From: Planctomycetota bacterium
GTDB lineage: Bacteria; Planctomycetota; UBA1135; GCA-002686595
Direction of reading: 5' to 3'
NCBI GenBank assembly: GCA_016709875.1
Contig: JADJLZ010000004.1
Span: 1-64,000, forward strand
Length of the DNA: 64,000 bases
Below are positions 1 through 8,944 of this stretch, one piece after another (position 1 is the stretch's first letter; each line of letters begins with the position of its first letter). The position numbers and the translations under genes are program-made. The notes under the pieces are model-generated. The model made no database searches. It saw only the letters and a program-made list of their open reading frames with translations, and had not been told where the DNA came from.

Positions 1-8
1 CATTGAGG
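1..8. repeat. Target-site duplication, left copy (IS66 element)
   Basis: CATTGAGG lies directly outside the left inverted repeat and is repeated exactly at 2371-2378. An 8-bp duplication is what IS66-family elements produce on insertion. The window begins at its first base. Confidence 0.85.
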
Positions 9-1637
9 GTAACCGTTCGGCGATCCCCACCCCGTCGGTTGCCTGAGCGGCGTCGGATCGCCTCAGCGCGCGCGATCTTGAGCGCGAGTCTCTCGATGAT
101 GCTGGCGCGGTGGGCCTCGACGACGGGCGCCCACTTCTGCTTCCAGCCGTACGGCGTCAGCTCGCGCACGTCTGCGACCTTGCCGATCCGCAGCAGCACG
201 TCGCGCAGATAGGTCCTCGGTCGACATCGTGCTCCTTGCACGTCGCGATCAGCGAGTACATCACCGCCGCCGTCTTCCCGCCGCGTTCGTTGCCGAAGAA
301 GATCCAGTTCTTGCGGCCGACCGCGATCGTGCGCAGCGCCGCTCCGCGGCGTTGTTGTCGATGTCCAAGCGGCCGTCCTCGCAGTAGCGCATGAGCGCTG
401 TCCAGTTCGAGAGCGAGTAGTCGATGGCCTGCGCGAGCCGCCCCTTGTCGAGCACCTTTGGCCGCGTCGCAGCCATCCAGTCCCGCAGCCGCTCAAGACG
501 CGGTATCGACTCGGCCCGGCGCAGCGCGCACTTGCTCTGCGTCGAGACCGGCTTCCTTCGCCTGGCGTTCGAGCGCGTACAGCTCGCGAATCCGCGCGAT
601 GGCTTCCGCCGCCAGCTTCGGCTCCTGTTCTTCCGCCTTTGAAGTACCGCCGCGCGTGCGCCAGCAGCCCACCTCAGATCACGCGACCACTCTTGTAGAA
701 GGCGTCGTACGCCGGATACGCGTCCGCCTGCATGCAGCCCTCGAAACCATCGAGCACCGACGCAGGTCCTCCCGGCTGCGCGATTCCGTCATGTCAAAGA
801 AGACCTGGCCGCCCAGTCGCGGTAGACCCACGCGACCTTGCCGCGAGTTGTGCTTGCTGTCTTCCTGGATCGTCACCGGCGTGTCGTCGGTTTGCACGAC
901 GCCCGTCGCCAGCGCGTCCTGCAGGATCTGCTCGGCGATCGGTTCGAGCAGTTCGCCGCAGCGACCCGACGACTCGCACAAGACCGTGCGCGAGAGGTCG
1001 AACCCCTCGGACGCGTACTTCGACTCGAGCCGGTTGTACGGCGTGGTGCGCGAAGCGCTCGACCAGGACGTGCGCGAGGAAGCCGACGCCCAGAATGCCC
1101 TTGTCGATCACGCGGTCGGGGCCGGAGCCGTCTTCACGCTGCACTCGCAGGCCTTGCAGGCGTACTTCTTGCGCGCGATCTCGTGTACGACCGCCAGTTC
1201 CAGTCGCTCCAGCTCCCGCGTCATCTCCTCGCCGATCGGTTCCATCGTCGCGCCGCACCCGCAGCGCCGCTCCTCGAGCGGCAGCTCGTAGCTCGTGCGC
1301 ATCACCGGCAGGTGCGGCGGGAAATGCTTGCGGCGCTTGGGCACGCGCTTCTCTTGCGGCTCGCGGATCTCGACCTCGCCCTTGACGTTCTTCTCGTCGG
1401 CGACACGCTCGGCGGCCTCGATCAGCTCGGGGAAAAGCAGGTGCATCTGCGCGGGCTCGAGCTGGATGCCGTCCGAGGCGCGCCGCTCGCTCTTCCTCTC
1501 GAAGCGCCCGTGCGCAGGAGGCGGTTCTCGCTCTCGAGGAGGCGCACCTGTTCGTCGAGCTGCGCAAGCTCCGCGCGGTGCGCGATCACGATCGCCTTCA
1601 GCGCCTCGACGTCATTGGGCAACTCGCGCGGGTTCAT
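9..1637 (-). pseudogene. tnpC: IS66 transposase TnpC, broken by multiple frameshifts
   Basis: The DDE transposase of the IS66 element. The start is ATG at 1637, giving an N-terminus MNPRELPNDVEALK with a leucine-rich coiled coil. The rest is recoverable only by changing frame: a zinc-finger-like CGCG...CKAC segment (about 1130-1510), the central segment around DKGILGVGFLAHVLVERFAHH, a segment with QTDDTPV that carries the first catalytic Asp, and a C-terminal part with DNNAAER (the last catalytic Glu region) ending in YGWKQKWAPVVEAHRASIIER near the left repeat. At least six single-base shifts are needed, several at G/C runs (for example a missing C near 210). The total span, about 1.63 kb, is right for a full-length TnpC of about 530 residues. 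No clear stop precedes the window edge. Confidence 0.85.
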
Positions 1638-2007
1638 GACGATCGTCACGATCGCCGATACGCACGTCGCGCGCAAAGTGCTTGCGGAATCTCGACGATC
1701 TCGTGTCGATTCCCTCGAGCAGCATCGACATCCGCGCGCGATCGATCTCGAGGCGCTTCGCACTGCCCTCGATCCGCTCGAAGGTCCCGCGCTCGAGCCG
1801 CTTGTAGTGCAGCCAGAATCCGTTCCGGTCCCACACCAGCACCTTCACGCGGTCGCGCCGGCGGTTGAAGAAGCAGAAGAGGTCGCCCGCGAACGGATCC
1901 TCGCCGAAGCTGTCACGCACGATCGCGACTAGGCCATCGAAGCCCTTGCGGAAATCGATCGGCGCGGTCGCCGCGAAGATCCGCACCCGCGAGCCGAGGT
2001 TCAGCAT
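1612..2007 (-). CDS. tnpB: IS66 accessory protein TnpB
   Basis: A 131-residue protein of the IS66 Orf2/TnpB family, required for transposition of these elements. The diagnostic N-terminal stretch is present (APIDFRKGFDGL near residues 14-25), followed by DPFAGDLFCFFNRRRDRVK and W-DRNGFWLHYKRLE, the core of the family. It begins just inside the end of tnpA (start 2007, tnpA stop 2001, a 7-bp overlap) and its end runs past the tnpC start at 1637, so the three genes are packed as in other IS66 elements. The last 20 or so residues are a little longer than usual. Confidence 0.9.
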   Translation of the reverse strand: MLNLGSRVRIFAATAPIDFRKGFDGLVAIVRDSFGEDPFAGDLFCFFNRRRDRVKVLVWDRNGFWLHYKRLERGTFERIEGSAKRLEIDRARMSMLLEGIDTRSSRFRKHFARDVRIGDRDDRHEPARVAQ

Positions 2008-2321
2008 CGCTCGATCGCCACGAGCAGGCGCGCGAGCACCGCGGGATCGATCGCGGCATCGACGACCACGCGACGCTCACCTCGAAGCAGGATCTCTACG
2101 CGACCCGCCGCCGAATCCTCGTGACGTTGCGCGGGCACCAACTCGACGAAGGGTGCGGACTCTCGAGTTGAACGCTCCTCGCGCCGCAGTCGCCACGCCC
2201 AGTGTGCCAGCGTGTTCGCGGGAAGCCCGCTGCGCGCGGACAGGTCGCGGTAGGTCAGCCCCTCTCTGTCACGCAGCGCGAGCCAGCGCTGCACCTCTCG
2301 ACGGCGGTCCATGACCAGCAT
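2001..2321 (-). CDS. tnpA: IS66 accessory protein TnpA
   Basis: A 106-residue small protein in the first position of the IS66 gene set. A helix-turn-helix occupies the N-terminal half (YRDLSARSGLPANTLAHWAWRLRRE, in two adjacent parts), as expected of the DNA-binding TnpA/IS66 Orf1 family. The C-terminal half (FVELVPAQ...RVEILLRGERRVVVD) matches the usual short beta-rich tail with VEILL. It is the first gene inside the right inverted repeat, and its stop overlaps the tnpB start by 7 bp. Confidence 0.85.
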   Translation of the reverse strand: MLVMDRRREVQRWLALRDREGLTYRDLSARSGLPANTLAHWAWRLRREERSTRESAPFVELVPAQRHEDSAAGRVEILLRGERRVVVDAAIDPAVLARLLVAIERC

Positions 2322-2370
2322 CGTGACGCGCGCCGAGACCGCGACCAGATGGGGTTCGCCGAACGGTTAC

Positions 2371-2378
2371 CATTGAGG
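2371..2378. repeat. Target-site duplication, right copy (IS66 element)
   Basis: CATTGAGG immediately outside the right terminal repeat, identical to bases 1-8. Confidence 0.85.
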
Positions 2379-2692
<314 letters not shown>

Positions 2693-2811
2693 CGCCAATG
2701 TCGTGCTCCGAAGACGCACGAGACCGCCACATTACAGCCACTTGAAGCCTCACCTCTCGGGAGGCTCCACCTCCGACGCGCGTAACTCTTTGCCCCACGC
2801 GAGCTTATTGG

Positions 2812-2884
2812 AGCGGGCGAAGGGGTTCGAACCCTCGACATTCAGCTTGGGAAGCTGACACTCTACCAACTGAGTTACGCCCGC
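2812..2884 (-). tRNA. tRNA-Gly (anticodon CCC)
   Basis: On the minus strand the 73-nt cloverleaf folds fully. The acceptor is GCGGGCG/CGCCCGC with discriminator U. The D arm is ACTC...GAGT around AGTTGGTA. The anticodon stem TCAGC/GCTGA closes the loop TTCCCAA, giving anticodon CCC (bases 2851-2849). The T arm has TTCGAAC. The 3' CCA is not encoded. It decodes GGG glycine codons. Confidence 0.96.
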
Positions 2885-2978
2885 TCGCTCGGAGCGCGAG
2901 CAGTGTAGCCGGGCGGGCGGTTTCGGCAAGGGAGCGCGGTTTCGCCGGGTCTGCACTGATGCGCAGGCGGGCTCGCCC

Positions 2979-4582
2979 TCACCAGCGAATCTGGAGGCCG
3001 TTCGAGACGTTCCACGTGTCGCCGCCGGGTTGTCCGGAGCAGAAGCTCGGGCTCGGGTCGCGGTAGTAGACCTGGTACCAGCGCATGCTCCCGGGGGGGA
3101 TCGTGTCGCCGAGGGCGGCGGACTGGGCGCTGAGCGGGAGATCGCCCGTGCCCGGGGCGCTCACAACGCCGGCGACGGCGTGTTTCACGTAGAGGCGCTT
3201 CAAAGTGCCGCCGGCGCAGCGCACGCCGTCGCCGAAGCTGACGGGGATCGCGAGCGCGGCGTTGCCTTGGAGGACGATCGAGAGTGAGCTCGGCAGTTCG
3301 CCGGTGGAGGTGAGCACGGCGGTGTCGGGGACGAGCGTGCCCAAGAGCGAGAGCCGCGCGCCGCCGGTGGTGGCGGAGTTCTGGCAGCCGCGGCCGCACA
3401 GGCCGTTGTTCGAGCAGGGGCAGGGGACGGATTGCGAGCCGTCGCCGAAGCAGAACGGCGTCGCGCCCAGACCGGGCGTGCCGACGCGCGCGATGCCGCG
3501 CGGGTCGCCGATCGGATCGGTGAGCGTCTCGTCGTAGACGGTCGCGACCTCGCTGGCGTCGATCAGGCCGTCGCAGTTGGTGTCCTTCATCACGAGCAGG
3601 CGGTCGGGCGTCTGGCTCTCGCAGGCGATGAGCGAGCCGTCGAGGAGGAAGTCGAAGTCCCAGATCAGGCTCGGCGCGCTGCCCTGCCACCAGAGCACGC
3701 TCTCGCCCGGGTCCAGCGCGTCGCCGTCGCCGTCGAGGTCCTTGCAGCGCCAGATGCGCTCGAAGGTCGTGTCGCCGATGTAGAACCAGCCGTCGGCGTC
3801 CAGGCGCAGGTTCCAGTGGAACTGGTTGTTCGTCGGGCCGGGCGGCGGCAGGAAGAAGGCGTTGGCTTCGCCGGGCTGGTCGATGAAACCGGAGTGGTCG
3901 AGGTCTTCGAGGCGGTAGATGCCCTTGATCTGCGCGGAGGAGGTGCCGTTCTCGGTGTAGTACACGGCTCCGTCGGTGCCGATCGCGGTCGCCATCGGGA
4001 GCCAGTCGCCCGTCGGCGCGCCGGGTTGGATGGTGTAGAACTCGCGCGCCTCGCCGGCATCGTTCGCGTCGCCGTCGGAGTTGAGGTCTTCGAGCAGGAG
4101 GATCGCGTCGTTGCCGCCGCCGCTCGTATTGGCCGTCGCGACGAAGAAGCGGTTGGTGGCGTCGATGCAGAAGTTGTTGGCCGAGGCCATGACCACGCCG
4201 GACAGATTGCCGGCGGGATTGCCGTCGAAGAAGACGGCGAACTCGCCCGCGTCGTTCGCATCGCCGTCGGCGTTCAGGTCCTCGAGGCGCAGGATGATGT
4301 CCTCGCCGCTGTCGCACACGTAGACCGCTCCGCTCGCGGCGACCTTGATGCCGGAGTTGCTGCTGAGCGCGATCGCGCCGGGGAGCGTGTCGTCGTAGAA
4401 CTTCGTCGCCTCGAGCGGATCGTCGTAGTCGCCGTCGCCGTTCAGGTCTTCGAGCTTCCAGATCGCCTCACCGCTCGAGCCGGCGGTGTCGGTGACGTAG
4501 ACCGGGTCGAGCGCGCCCCGGCGGAGGCGGCGGGGGCGAGCAGTGCGAGTGCGAGGACGGAGAGCGCGCGGAGTTCGAGCAT
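2979..4582 (-). CDS. Exported calcium-loop repeat protein with Cys-rich C-terminal module (frameshift near signal peptide)
   Basis: The start at 4582 gives a signal peptide (MLELRALSVLALALLAPAAS), but that frame leaves the mature protein. The mature frame (ALDPVYVTDTAGSSGEAIW onward) is rejoined if one base is added in the four-C run at 4516-4519, so a consensus error or a real frameshift lies there. The mature part has six repeats of about 50-70 residues built on IWKLEDLNGDGD-x-DDPLEA variants, whose DxDxD loops look like calcium-binding dockerin or EF-type loops. The last 160 residues form a separate module that starts at FCFGDGSQSVPCPCSNNG and ends in NVSNGLQIRW. It carries six or more cysteines and an FGDGVRCAGG motif, and I have seen similar ends on many exported proteins of planctomycetes. 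Function is unknown; it is probably a cell-surface protein. Confidence 0.75.
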
Positions 4583-4903
4583 GGGGGCGGGCCTGGAGGG
4601 CGAGTGGGGCCGTGCGAGAGGGGGACGGAAGGGCTGGCTTGGATTGTCAGCGCCAGCGCGACAACGCGCAACCTGGATGCACATCCATCCGGCTGCTGGG
4701 ACCCCGGGGAAGAGGCAAAGAGGGGGAGGAGCCTGCGCCGGCTGCCTGTCCGGACTGCCCGAAATCGGTGCCCGAGGCGAGGAGATGGCGTTGTGCAGCG
4801 AGTGGGTCGCGCGATTCGTTGCGCCCGCGCGCGAAGCCTGTCCGCTGTGCTGCGCCGGGAGGACGCGAGGGCTGCGCCACGGACCTGCGGGTATAAAACC
4901 GGC
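4583..4903. other. Divergent intergenic region (321 bp)
   Basis: It separates two divergently transcribed exported-protein genes and must hold both promoters. A TTGTC...GACAA dyad with GCGC inner arms lies at 4644-4664 and could be an operator, but it is short and imperfect. A GTATAAAA string sits just before the rightward start; I do not treat it as a bacterial -10 box because it is only a few bases from the ATG. Confidence 0.4.
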
Positions 4904-6805
4904 ATGAAGACGCCTCGCTCGCTGCTCGCGCTGCTCCTCTGCGTTCCCGCGTTCGCGCAGCAGGCGCGCGCTCCCGCGCCGCTCGCGGTTCCGGCGGCCT
5001 ATGCGAAGGAGCACTACACCAAGCGCGAAGTGCGCATCCCGATGCGCGACGGCGTCGAGCTGTTCGCGGCGGTCTACTCGCCGAAGGATGCGGGCGCGCA
5101 GGGCGCGCTTGCGTATCCGATCCTGCTCTGCCGCACGCCCTACAACGTCGGTCCGTACGGGCCCGACGCGTTCAAGACGACGATCGGGCCGAGCGATCTC
5201 GCGATGCAGGCGGGCTTCATCGTCGCCTACGAGGACGTGCGCGGCTGCTACATGTCCGGTGGCGAGTTCGAGGACATGCGCCCGCACCTCGAGGGCAAGA
5301 CGGGCAAGCAGACCGACGAATCCAGCGACGCCTGGGACACGATCGACTGGCTGGTGAAGAACGTGCCCGGCAACAACGCCCGCGTGGGCATGTGGGGGAT
5401 CAGCTATCCGGGCTTCTACGCTTCGGCCGGGATGATCGATGCGCACCCGCAGCTCGTCGCGGTCTCCCCGCAGGCGCCGATCGCGGACTGGTGGTACGAC
5501 GACTTCCACCACAACGGAGCGTTCTTCCTGCCGCACGCGTTCAACTTCCTCGCCGGCTTCGGGCGGCCGCGGCCCGTGCCCGTGACGGAGCGCCACTCGA
5601 ACTTCAGCCACGGCACGCCCGACGGCTACGAGTTCTTCCTGCACGTCGGGCCGCTCTCCGAGGCGAACCAGCGCTGGTTCCACGGCGAGGTGGGCTTCTG
5701 GGAGCAGTTCGTGAAGCACCCGAACTACGACGAGTTCTGGGCCGCGCGCAATCTCCAGCCGCACCTGCAGCACGTCGCGCCCGCCGTGCTCACCGTCGGC
5801 GGCTGGTTCGACGCGGAGGACCTCTACGGCGCGCTGCACACGTATGCGGCGGCGGAGGCGCACAACCCGGGCATCTCCAACAAGATCGTGATGGGACCCT
5901 GGCAGCACGGCGGATGGTCGCGCGTCGACGGCGATCGGCTCGGCAACGTGGACTTCGGCGCGAAGACGAGCCTGTACTACCGCGAGAAGCTCGAGCTCGC
6001 GTTCTTCGAGCGCGAGCTGAAGGGCAAGCCCGGCGTCGAAATCGCCGAGGCGACGATGTTCGAGACCGGCACGAACCGCTGGCGCACGTTCGATGCGTGG
6101 CCGCCGAAGGGACTCGAGGCGCGCTGTCTGCGCTTCGAGGCGGGCGGCAAGCTCTCGATCGAGCCGCGGGAAGCACCCGCTCCGTCCGAGGGCGGCTTCG
6201 ACGAGTTCACCAGCGACCCGCTGCACCCGGTGCCCTTCACCGAATCGATCGCGATCGGGATGACGCGCGAGTACATGACCGACGACCAGCGCTTCGCCTC
6301 GCGCCGACCGGACGTGCAGAGCTGGCAGACCGAGGTGTTGACCGAGGACCTGACGCTCGCGGGGCCGCTCGACGCGCAGCTGTGGGTCTCGACCGACCAC
6401 ACGGACTGCGACTGGATCGTGAAGCTCGTCGACGTGTTCCCTGCGGACGCGAAGAGCCCGGAGTGGATCGACCCGAGCGAGAAGGCAGGCGGGTACCAGA
6501 TGATGGTGCGCAGCGAGGTCATGCGCGGTCGCTTCCGCGACGGGCCCTCGCAGCCCAAGGCCTTCGAGCCGGGCGTGCCGGTCCAGGTGCGCGTGCCGCT
6601 GCAGGACGTGCTGCACACCTTCCAAAAAGGCCACCGCGTGATGGTCCAGGTGCAGAGCACCTGGTTCCCATTGGTGGACCGCAACCCGCAGGTCTTCCTC
6701 GCGAACATGTACGAGTCGAAAGAATCGGACTGCGTGAAATCCGTCCATCGCGTCTGGCGCGCGAGCGGGAAGAGCTCGCGCGTCCGATTCGGGTTGCTGC
6801 GCTGA
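4904..6805 (+). CDS. Exported CocE/NonD-family (peptidase S15-like) alpha/beta hydrolase
   Basis: A 633-residue protein of the X-Pro dipeptidyl-peptidase S15 / CocE family, which hydrolyses acyl or amide bonds such as cocaine esters, beta-lactam side chains or Xaa-Pro peptides. A signal peptide (MKTPRSLLALLLCVPAFAQQ) precedes the family start VRIPMRDGVELFAAVYSP. The nucleophile elbow is GISYPG with Ser167. W-Y-D-D-F-H-H-N and the later Asp and His regions (GGWFDAEDLYGAL, GPWQHGGW) also match. The C-terminal half is the usual jelly-roll domain with the LxVPLQDVLHTFQKGHRVMVQVQS region. Start 4904 was chosen for the signal peptide. The substrate cannot be told from sequence. Confidence 0.9.
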   Translation: MKTPRSLLALLLCVPAFAQQARAPAPLAVPAAYAKEHYTKREVRIPMRDGVELFAAVYSPKDAGAQGALAYPILLCRTPYNVGPYGPDAFKTTIGPSDLAMQAGFIVAYEDVRGCYMSGGEFEDMRPHLEGKTGKQTDESSDAWDTIDWLVKNVPGNNARVGMWGISYPGFYASAGMIDAHPQLVAVSPQAPIADWWYDDFHHNGAFFLPHAFNFLAGFGRPRPVPVTERHSNFSHGTPDGYEFFLHVGPLSEANQRWFHGEVGFWEQFVKHPNYDEFWAARNLQPHLQHVAPAVLTVGGWFDAEDLYGALHTYAAAEAHNPGISNKIVMGPWQHGGWSRVDGDRLGNVDFGAKTSLYYREKLELAFFERELKGKPGVEIAEATMFETGTNRWRTFDAWPPKGLEARCLRFEAGGKLSIEPREAPAPSEGGFDEFTSDPLHPVPFTESIAIGMTREYMTDDQRFASRRPDVQSWQTEVLTEDLTLAGPLDAQLWVSTDHTDCDWIVKLVDVFPADAKSPEWIDPSEKAGGYQMMVRSEVMRGRFRDGPSQPKAFEPGVPVQVRVPLQDVLHTFQKGHRVMVQVQSTWFPLVDRNPQVFLANMYESKESDCVKSVHRVWRASGKSSRVRFGLLR

Positions 6806-6978
6806 ATTCGAGTCGATCGAGCGCGGTTTCCCCTCCTGCGGAGTTTGCCAGACCGGGGTAGTCTCGGGGCCGGACGCTCCGCTCTCCGGCGCGGCCTTCT
6901 GTTTTGGTCCCCCGAGTTCGCCCGCTTCCGGCCCCCCCGGACGGGCGCGAAGGATGGCGATCCATCCCGATTCTCGAC

Positions 6979-8883
6979 ATGAAGATGTTCCGACTTCGTT
7001 CGGCAGCCGGCCTGCTCTCTGCCGCTGCGATCTTCTCCTTGTTCCCCGCGAGCGCGCAGGACGAACTCGATCCGCAGCGCGTGCAGGAGCTCGCGACAGG
7101 TGTGCTCGAACGCCATCCGCAGATCCAGTTCCATCCCGCGGCCGTGCTCGTGCGCTTCGCGCCCTACACGGAGGCTGCCTATCGCGAGCAGGTGCGCGCG
7201 ATGGTCGGCGACGGCGTGCTCAAGACCTACGAGCAGGAGCCCGGTCTCGAGCTGATCCACACGCGCATCGGCGTGCAGCGCGCGATCCAGAAGCTGCAGG
7301 GCTTCGTGCTCTACGCCGAGCCCGACTTCGTCGTGCACGCGATCAACACTCCCAACGACAGCCTCTACAGCCTGTGCTGGGGACTCAACAACACCGGCCA
7401 GACCGTCAACAACGACCCGGGCATCGCGGGCGCCGACATCAACGCGCCCGAGGCCTGGAACACGTTCACGGGCGACGCGAACTTCAAGATCGCCGTGATC
7501 GACACGGGCACGCAGTACACGCACCCCGACCTCGCCGCGAACATCTGGTCGAACCCCGGCGAGATCGCGGGCAACGGCATCGACGACGACAGCGACGGCT
7601 ACGTGGACGACATCCGCGGCTGGGACTTCTACAGCGTCGACAACAACCCCGACGACACCAACGGGCACGGCACGCACACCGCGGGCACGATCGGAGCGGT
7701 CGGGAACAACGGCACGGGTGTGGTGGGCGTCAACTGGGCCTGCAAGCTCGTCCCGCTGCGCTTCCTCGGGCCCTCGGGCGGCTACACCTCGGATGCGATC
7801 CTGGCGGTGAACTACTGCACCGCAAAGCAGATCAAGGTCTCGAACAACAGCTGGGGCGGCGGCGGCTTCTCGCAGGGCCTGTACGACGCGATCAACGCCT
7901 CGAAGTCGGTCGGGCACATCTTCTGCGCCGCCGCGGGCAACAACGGCACGAACAACGATTCCTCGGCCTTCTATCCGGCGAACTACAACCTCGACAACCT
8001 GATCTCGGTCGCGGCGACGGACAACAACGACGGCCGCGCCTCGTTCTCGAACTACGGCGCGACCACGGTCGACCTCGGCGCGCCGGGGGTCAACATCGCC
8101 TCGACCTACTACGGCAGCCAGTACGTGTACCTCTCGGGCACGTCGATGGCGACGCCGCACGTGACCGGCGCGGTCGCGCTCGTCGAAGCGCTCAATCCTG
8201 GTTTCACCTACCTGCAGGTGCGCAACCAGATCCTCTCGACGGTGCGGCATGCGGCCTCGATGTCGGGCGTCACGGTCACGGGCGGAATCCTCGATCTCGC
8301 GGCCGCGGTCGGTGTGCCCTCGGGCAACACGGCGCCGACGGTTGTGATCAGCTCGCCCTCGAACGGGGCGGGCTTCACGCAGGGCAGCTCGATCAGCTTC
8401 ACGGGCTCGGCGAGCGACACGCAGGACGGGAATCTGGGCGCGAGCCTGGTGTGGACCTCGAGCCTGCAGGGTCAGATCGGGACGGGCACGAGCTTCTCGC
8501 GCTCCGACCTCGCCGTCGGCACGCACGTGATCACCGCCTCGGTGACCGATTCGGGCTCGCTGACCGGCTTCAACACGGTCACGATCAACGTGACGAGCAA
8601 CAGCACGCCGCCGGCGGCGCCTTCGAACCTCACGGGGACGAACCTCGGCGGGGGACAGGTGCAACTGCACTGGAACGACAACTCGTCGAACGAGGCGAAC
8701 TTCCAGATCCAGCGTCAGCGCCGCAACGGCGGTTCGTGGGGCAGCACGGTGTACTTCACCGCGGGAGCCAACGTGACGAGCTTCAACGACGCTCCGGGCA
8801 CGGGCCGCTGGCGCTACCGCGTCCGCGCGCAGAACGGTGCGGGCAGCTCGAGTTGGACTGGCTGGCTGCAGTTCAATCTCTGA
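6979..8883 (+). CDS. Secreted subtilisin-like serine protease (S8) with Ig-like and Fn3 C-terminus
   Basis: A 634-residue subtilase. A signal peptide (to about residue 25, FPASAQ) is followed by an inhibitor-type propeptide (VLVRFAPYTEAAYREQV). The catalytic domain has Asp175 in AVIDTG, His230 in NGHGTHTAG and Ser389 in SGTSMATPH, plus the oxyanion Asn region AAAGNNGTN. After residue about 450 come an Ig/PKD-like domain (APTVVISSPSNGAGF) and a fibronectin type III domain (PPAAPSNLTG to the end). Asn-rich surface loops are conspicuous. It probably acts outside the cell in protein turnover. The gene ends at a strong hairpin shared with the convergent neighbour. Confidence 0.96.
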   Translation: MKMFRLRSAAGLLSAAAIFSLFPASAQDELDPQRVQELATGVLERHPQIQFHPAAVLVRFAPYTEAAYREQVRAMVGDGVLKTYEQEPGLELIHTRIGVQRAIQKLQGFVLYAEPDFVVHAINTPNDSLYSLCWGLNNTGQTVNNDPGIAGADINAPEAWNTFTGDANFKIAVIDTGTQYTHPDLAANIWSNPGEIAGNGIDDDSDGYVDDIRGWDFYSVDNNPDDTNGHGTHTAGTIGAVGNNGTGVVGVNWACKLVPLRFLGPSGGYTSDAILAVNYCTAKQIKVSNNSWGGGGFSQGLYDAINASKSVGHIFCAAAGNNGTNNDSSAFYPANYNLDNLISVAATDNNDGRASFSNYGATTVDLGAPGVNIASTYYGSQYVYLSGTSMATPHVTGAVALVEALNPGFTYLQVRNQILSTVRHAASMSGVTVTGGILDLAAAVGVPSGNTAPTVVISSPSNGAGFTQGSSISFTGSASDTQDGNLGASLVWTSSLQGQIGTGTSFSRSDLAVGTHVITASVTDSGSLTGFNTVTINVTSNSTPPAAPSNLTGTNLGGGQVQLHWNDNSSNEANFQIQRQRRNGGSWGSTVYFTAGANVTSFNDAPGTGRWRYRVRAQNGAGSSSWTGWLQFNL

Positions 8884-8905
8884 TCCCGGCGCCGGGTGCC
8901 TGAAC

Positions 8906-8938
8906 GAGCGGGGGCCGCAGCTCTTGCGGCCCCCGCTC
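8906..8938. terminator. Bidirectional hairpin terminator between convergent genes
   Basis: A perfect 14-bp GC-rich stem (8906-8919 with 8925-8938) closes a 5-nt loop GCTCT, 22 bp after the subtilase stop and 7 bp before the end of the leftward HEAT gene. The T tract is weak on both sides. Confidence 0.8.
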
Positions 8939-8944
8939 CGTGTT

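Larger units (their letters stand above)
9..2370 (-). mobile_element. IS66-family insertion sequence, about 2.36 kb
   Basis: The ends are imperfect inverted repeats: GTAACCGTTCGGCGA at the left, and the same 15 bases on the opposite strand at the right, followed by CCCCA with one mismatch between. GTAA is the usual IS66 terminus. The element is bracketed by an identical 8-bp direct repeat (1-8 and 2371-2378) and carries the IS66 gene order tnpA-tnpB-tnpC, read from right to left. tnpA and tnpB look intact; tnpC is broken by many frameshifts. A perfect target duplication implies a fairly recent insertion, which fits poorly with a decayed tnpC. Consensus errors in a multicopy element are a reasonable alternative to true decay. 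Confidence 0.93.

Noticed and set aside
4890..4897. TATAAAA just before the 4904 start as a promoter -10
   Set aside because: It is too close to the start codon for a usual bacterial leader. A leaderless transcript is conceivable but unsupported.
5977..8670. 897-codon minus-strand open frame over the hydrolase and subtilase genes
   Set aside because: A shadow of two well-supported plus-strand genes; composition is Arg/Val-rich and without domains.
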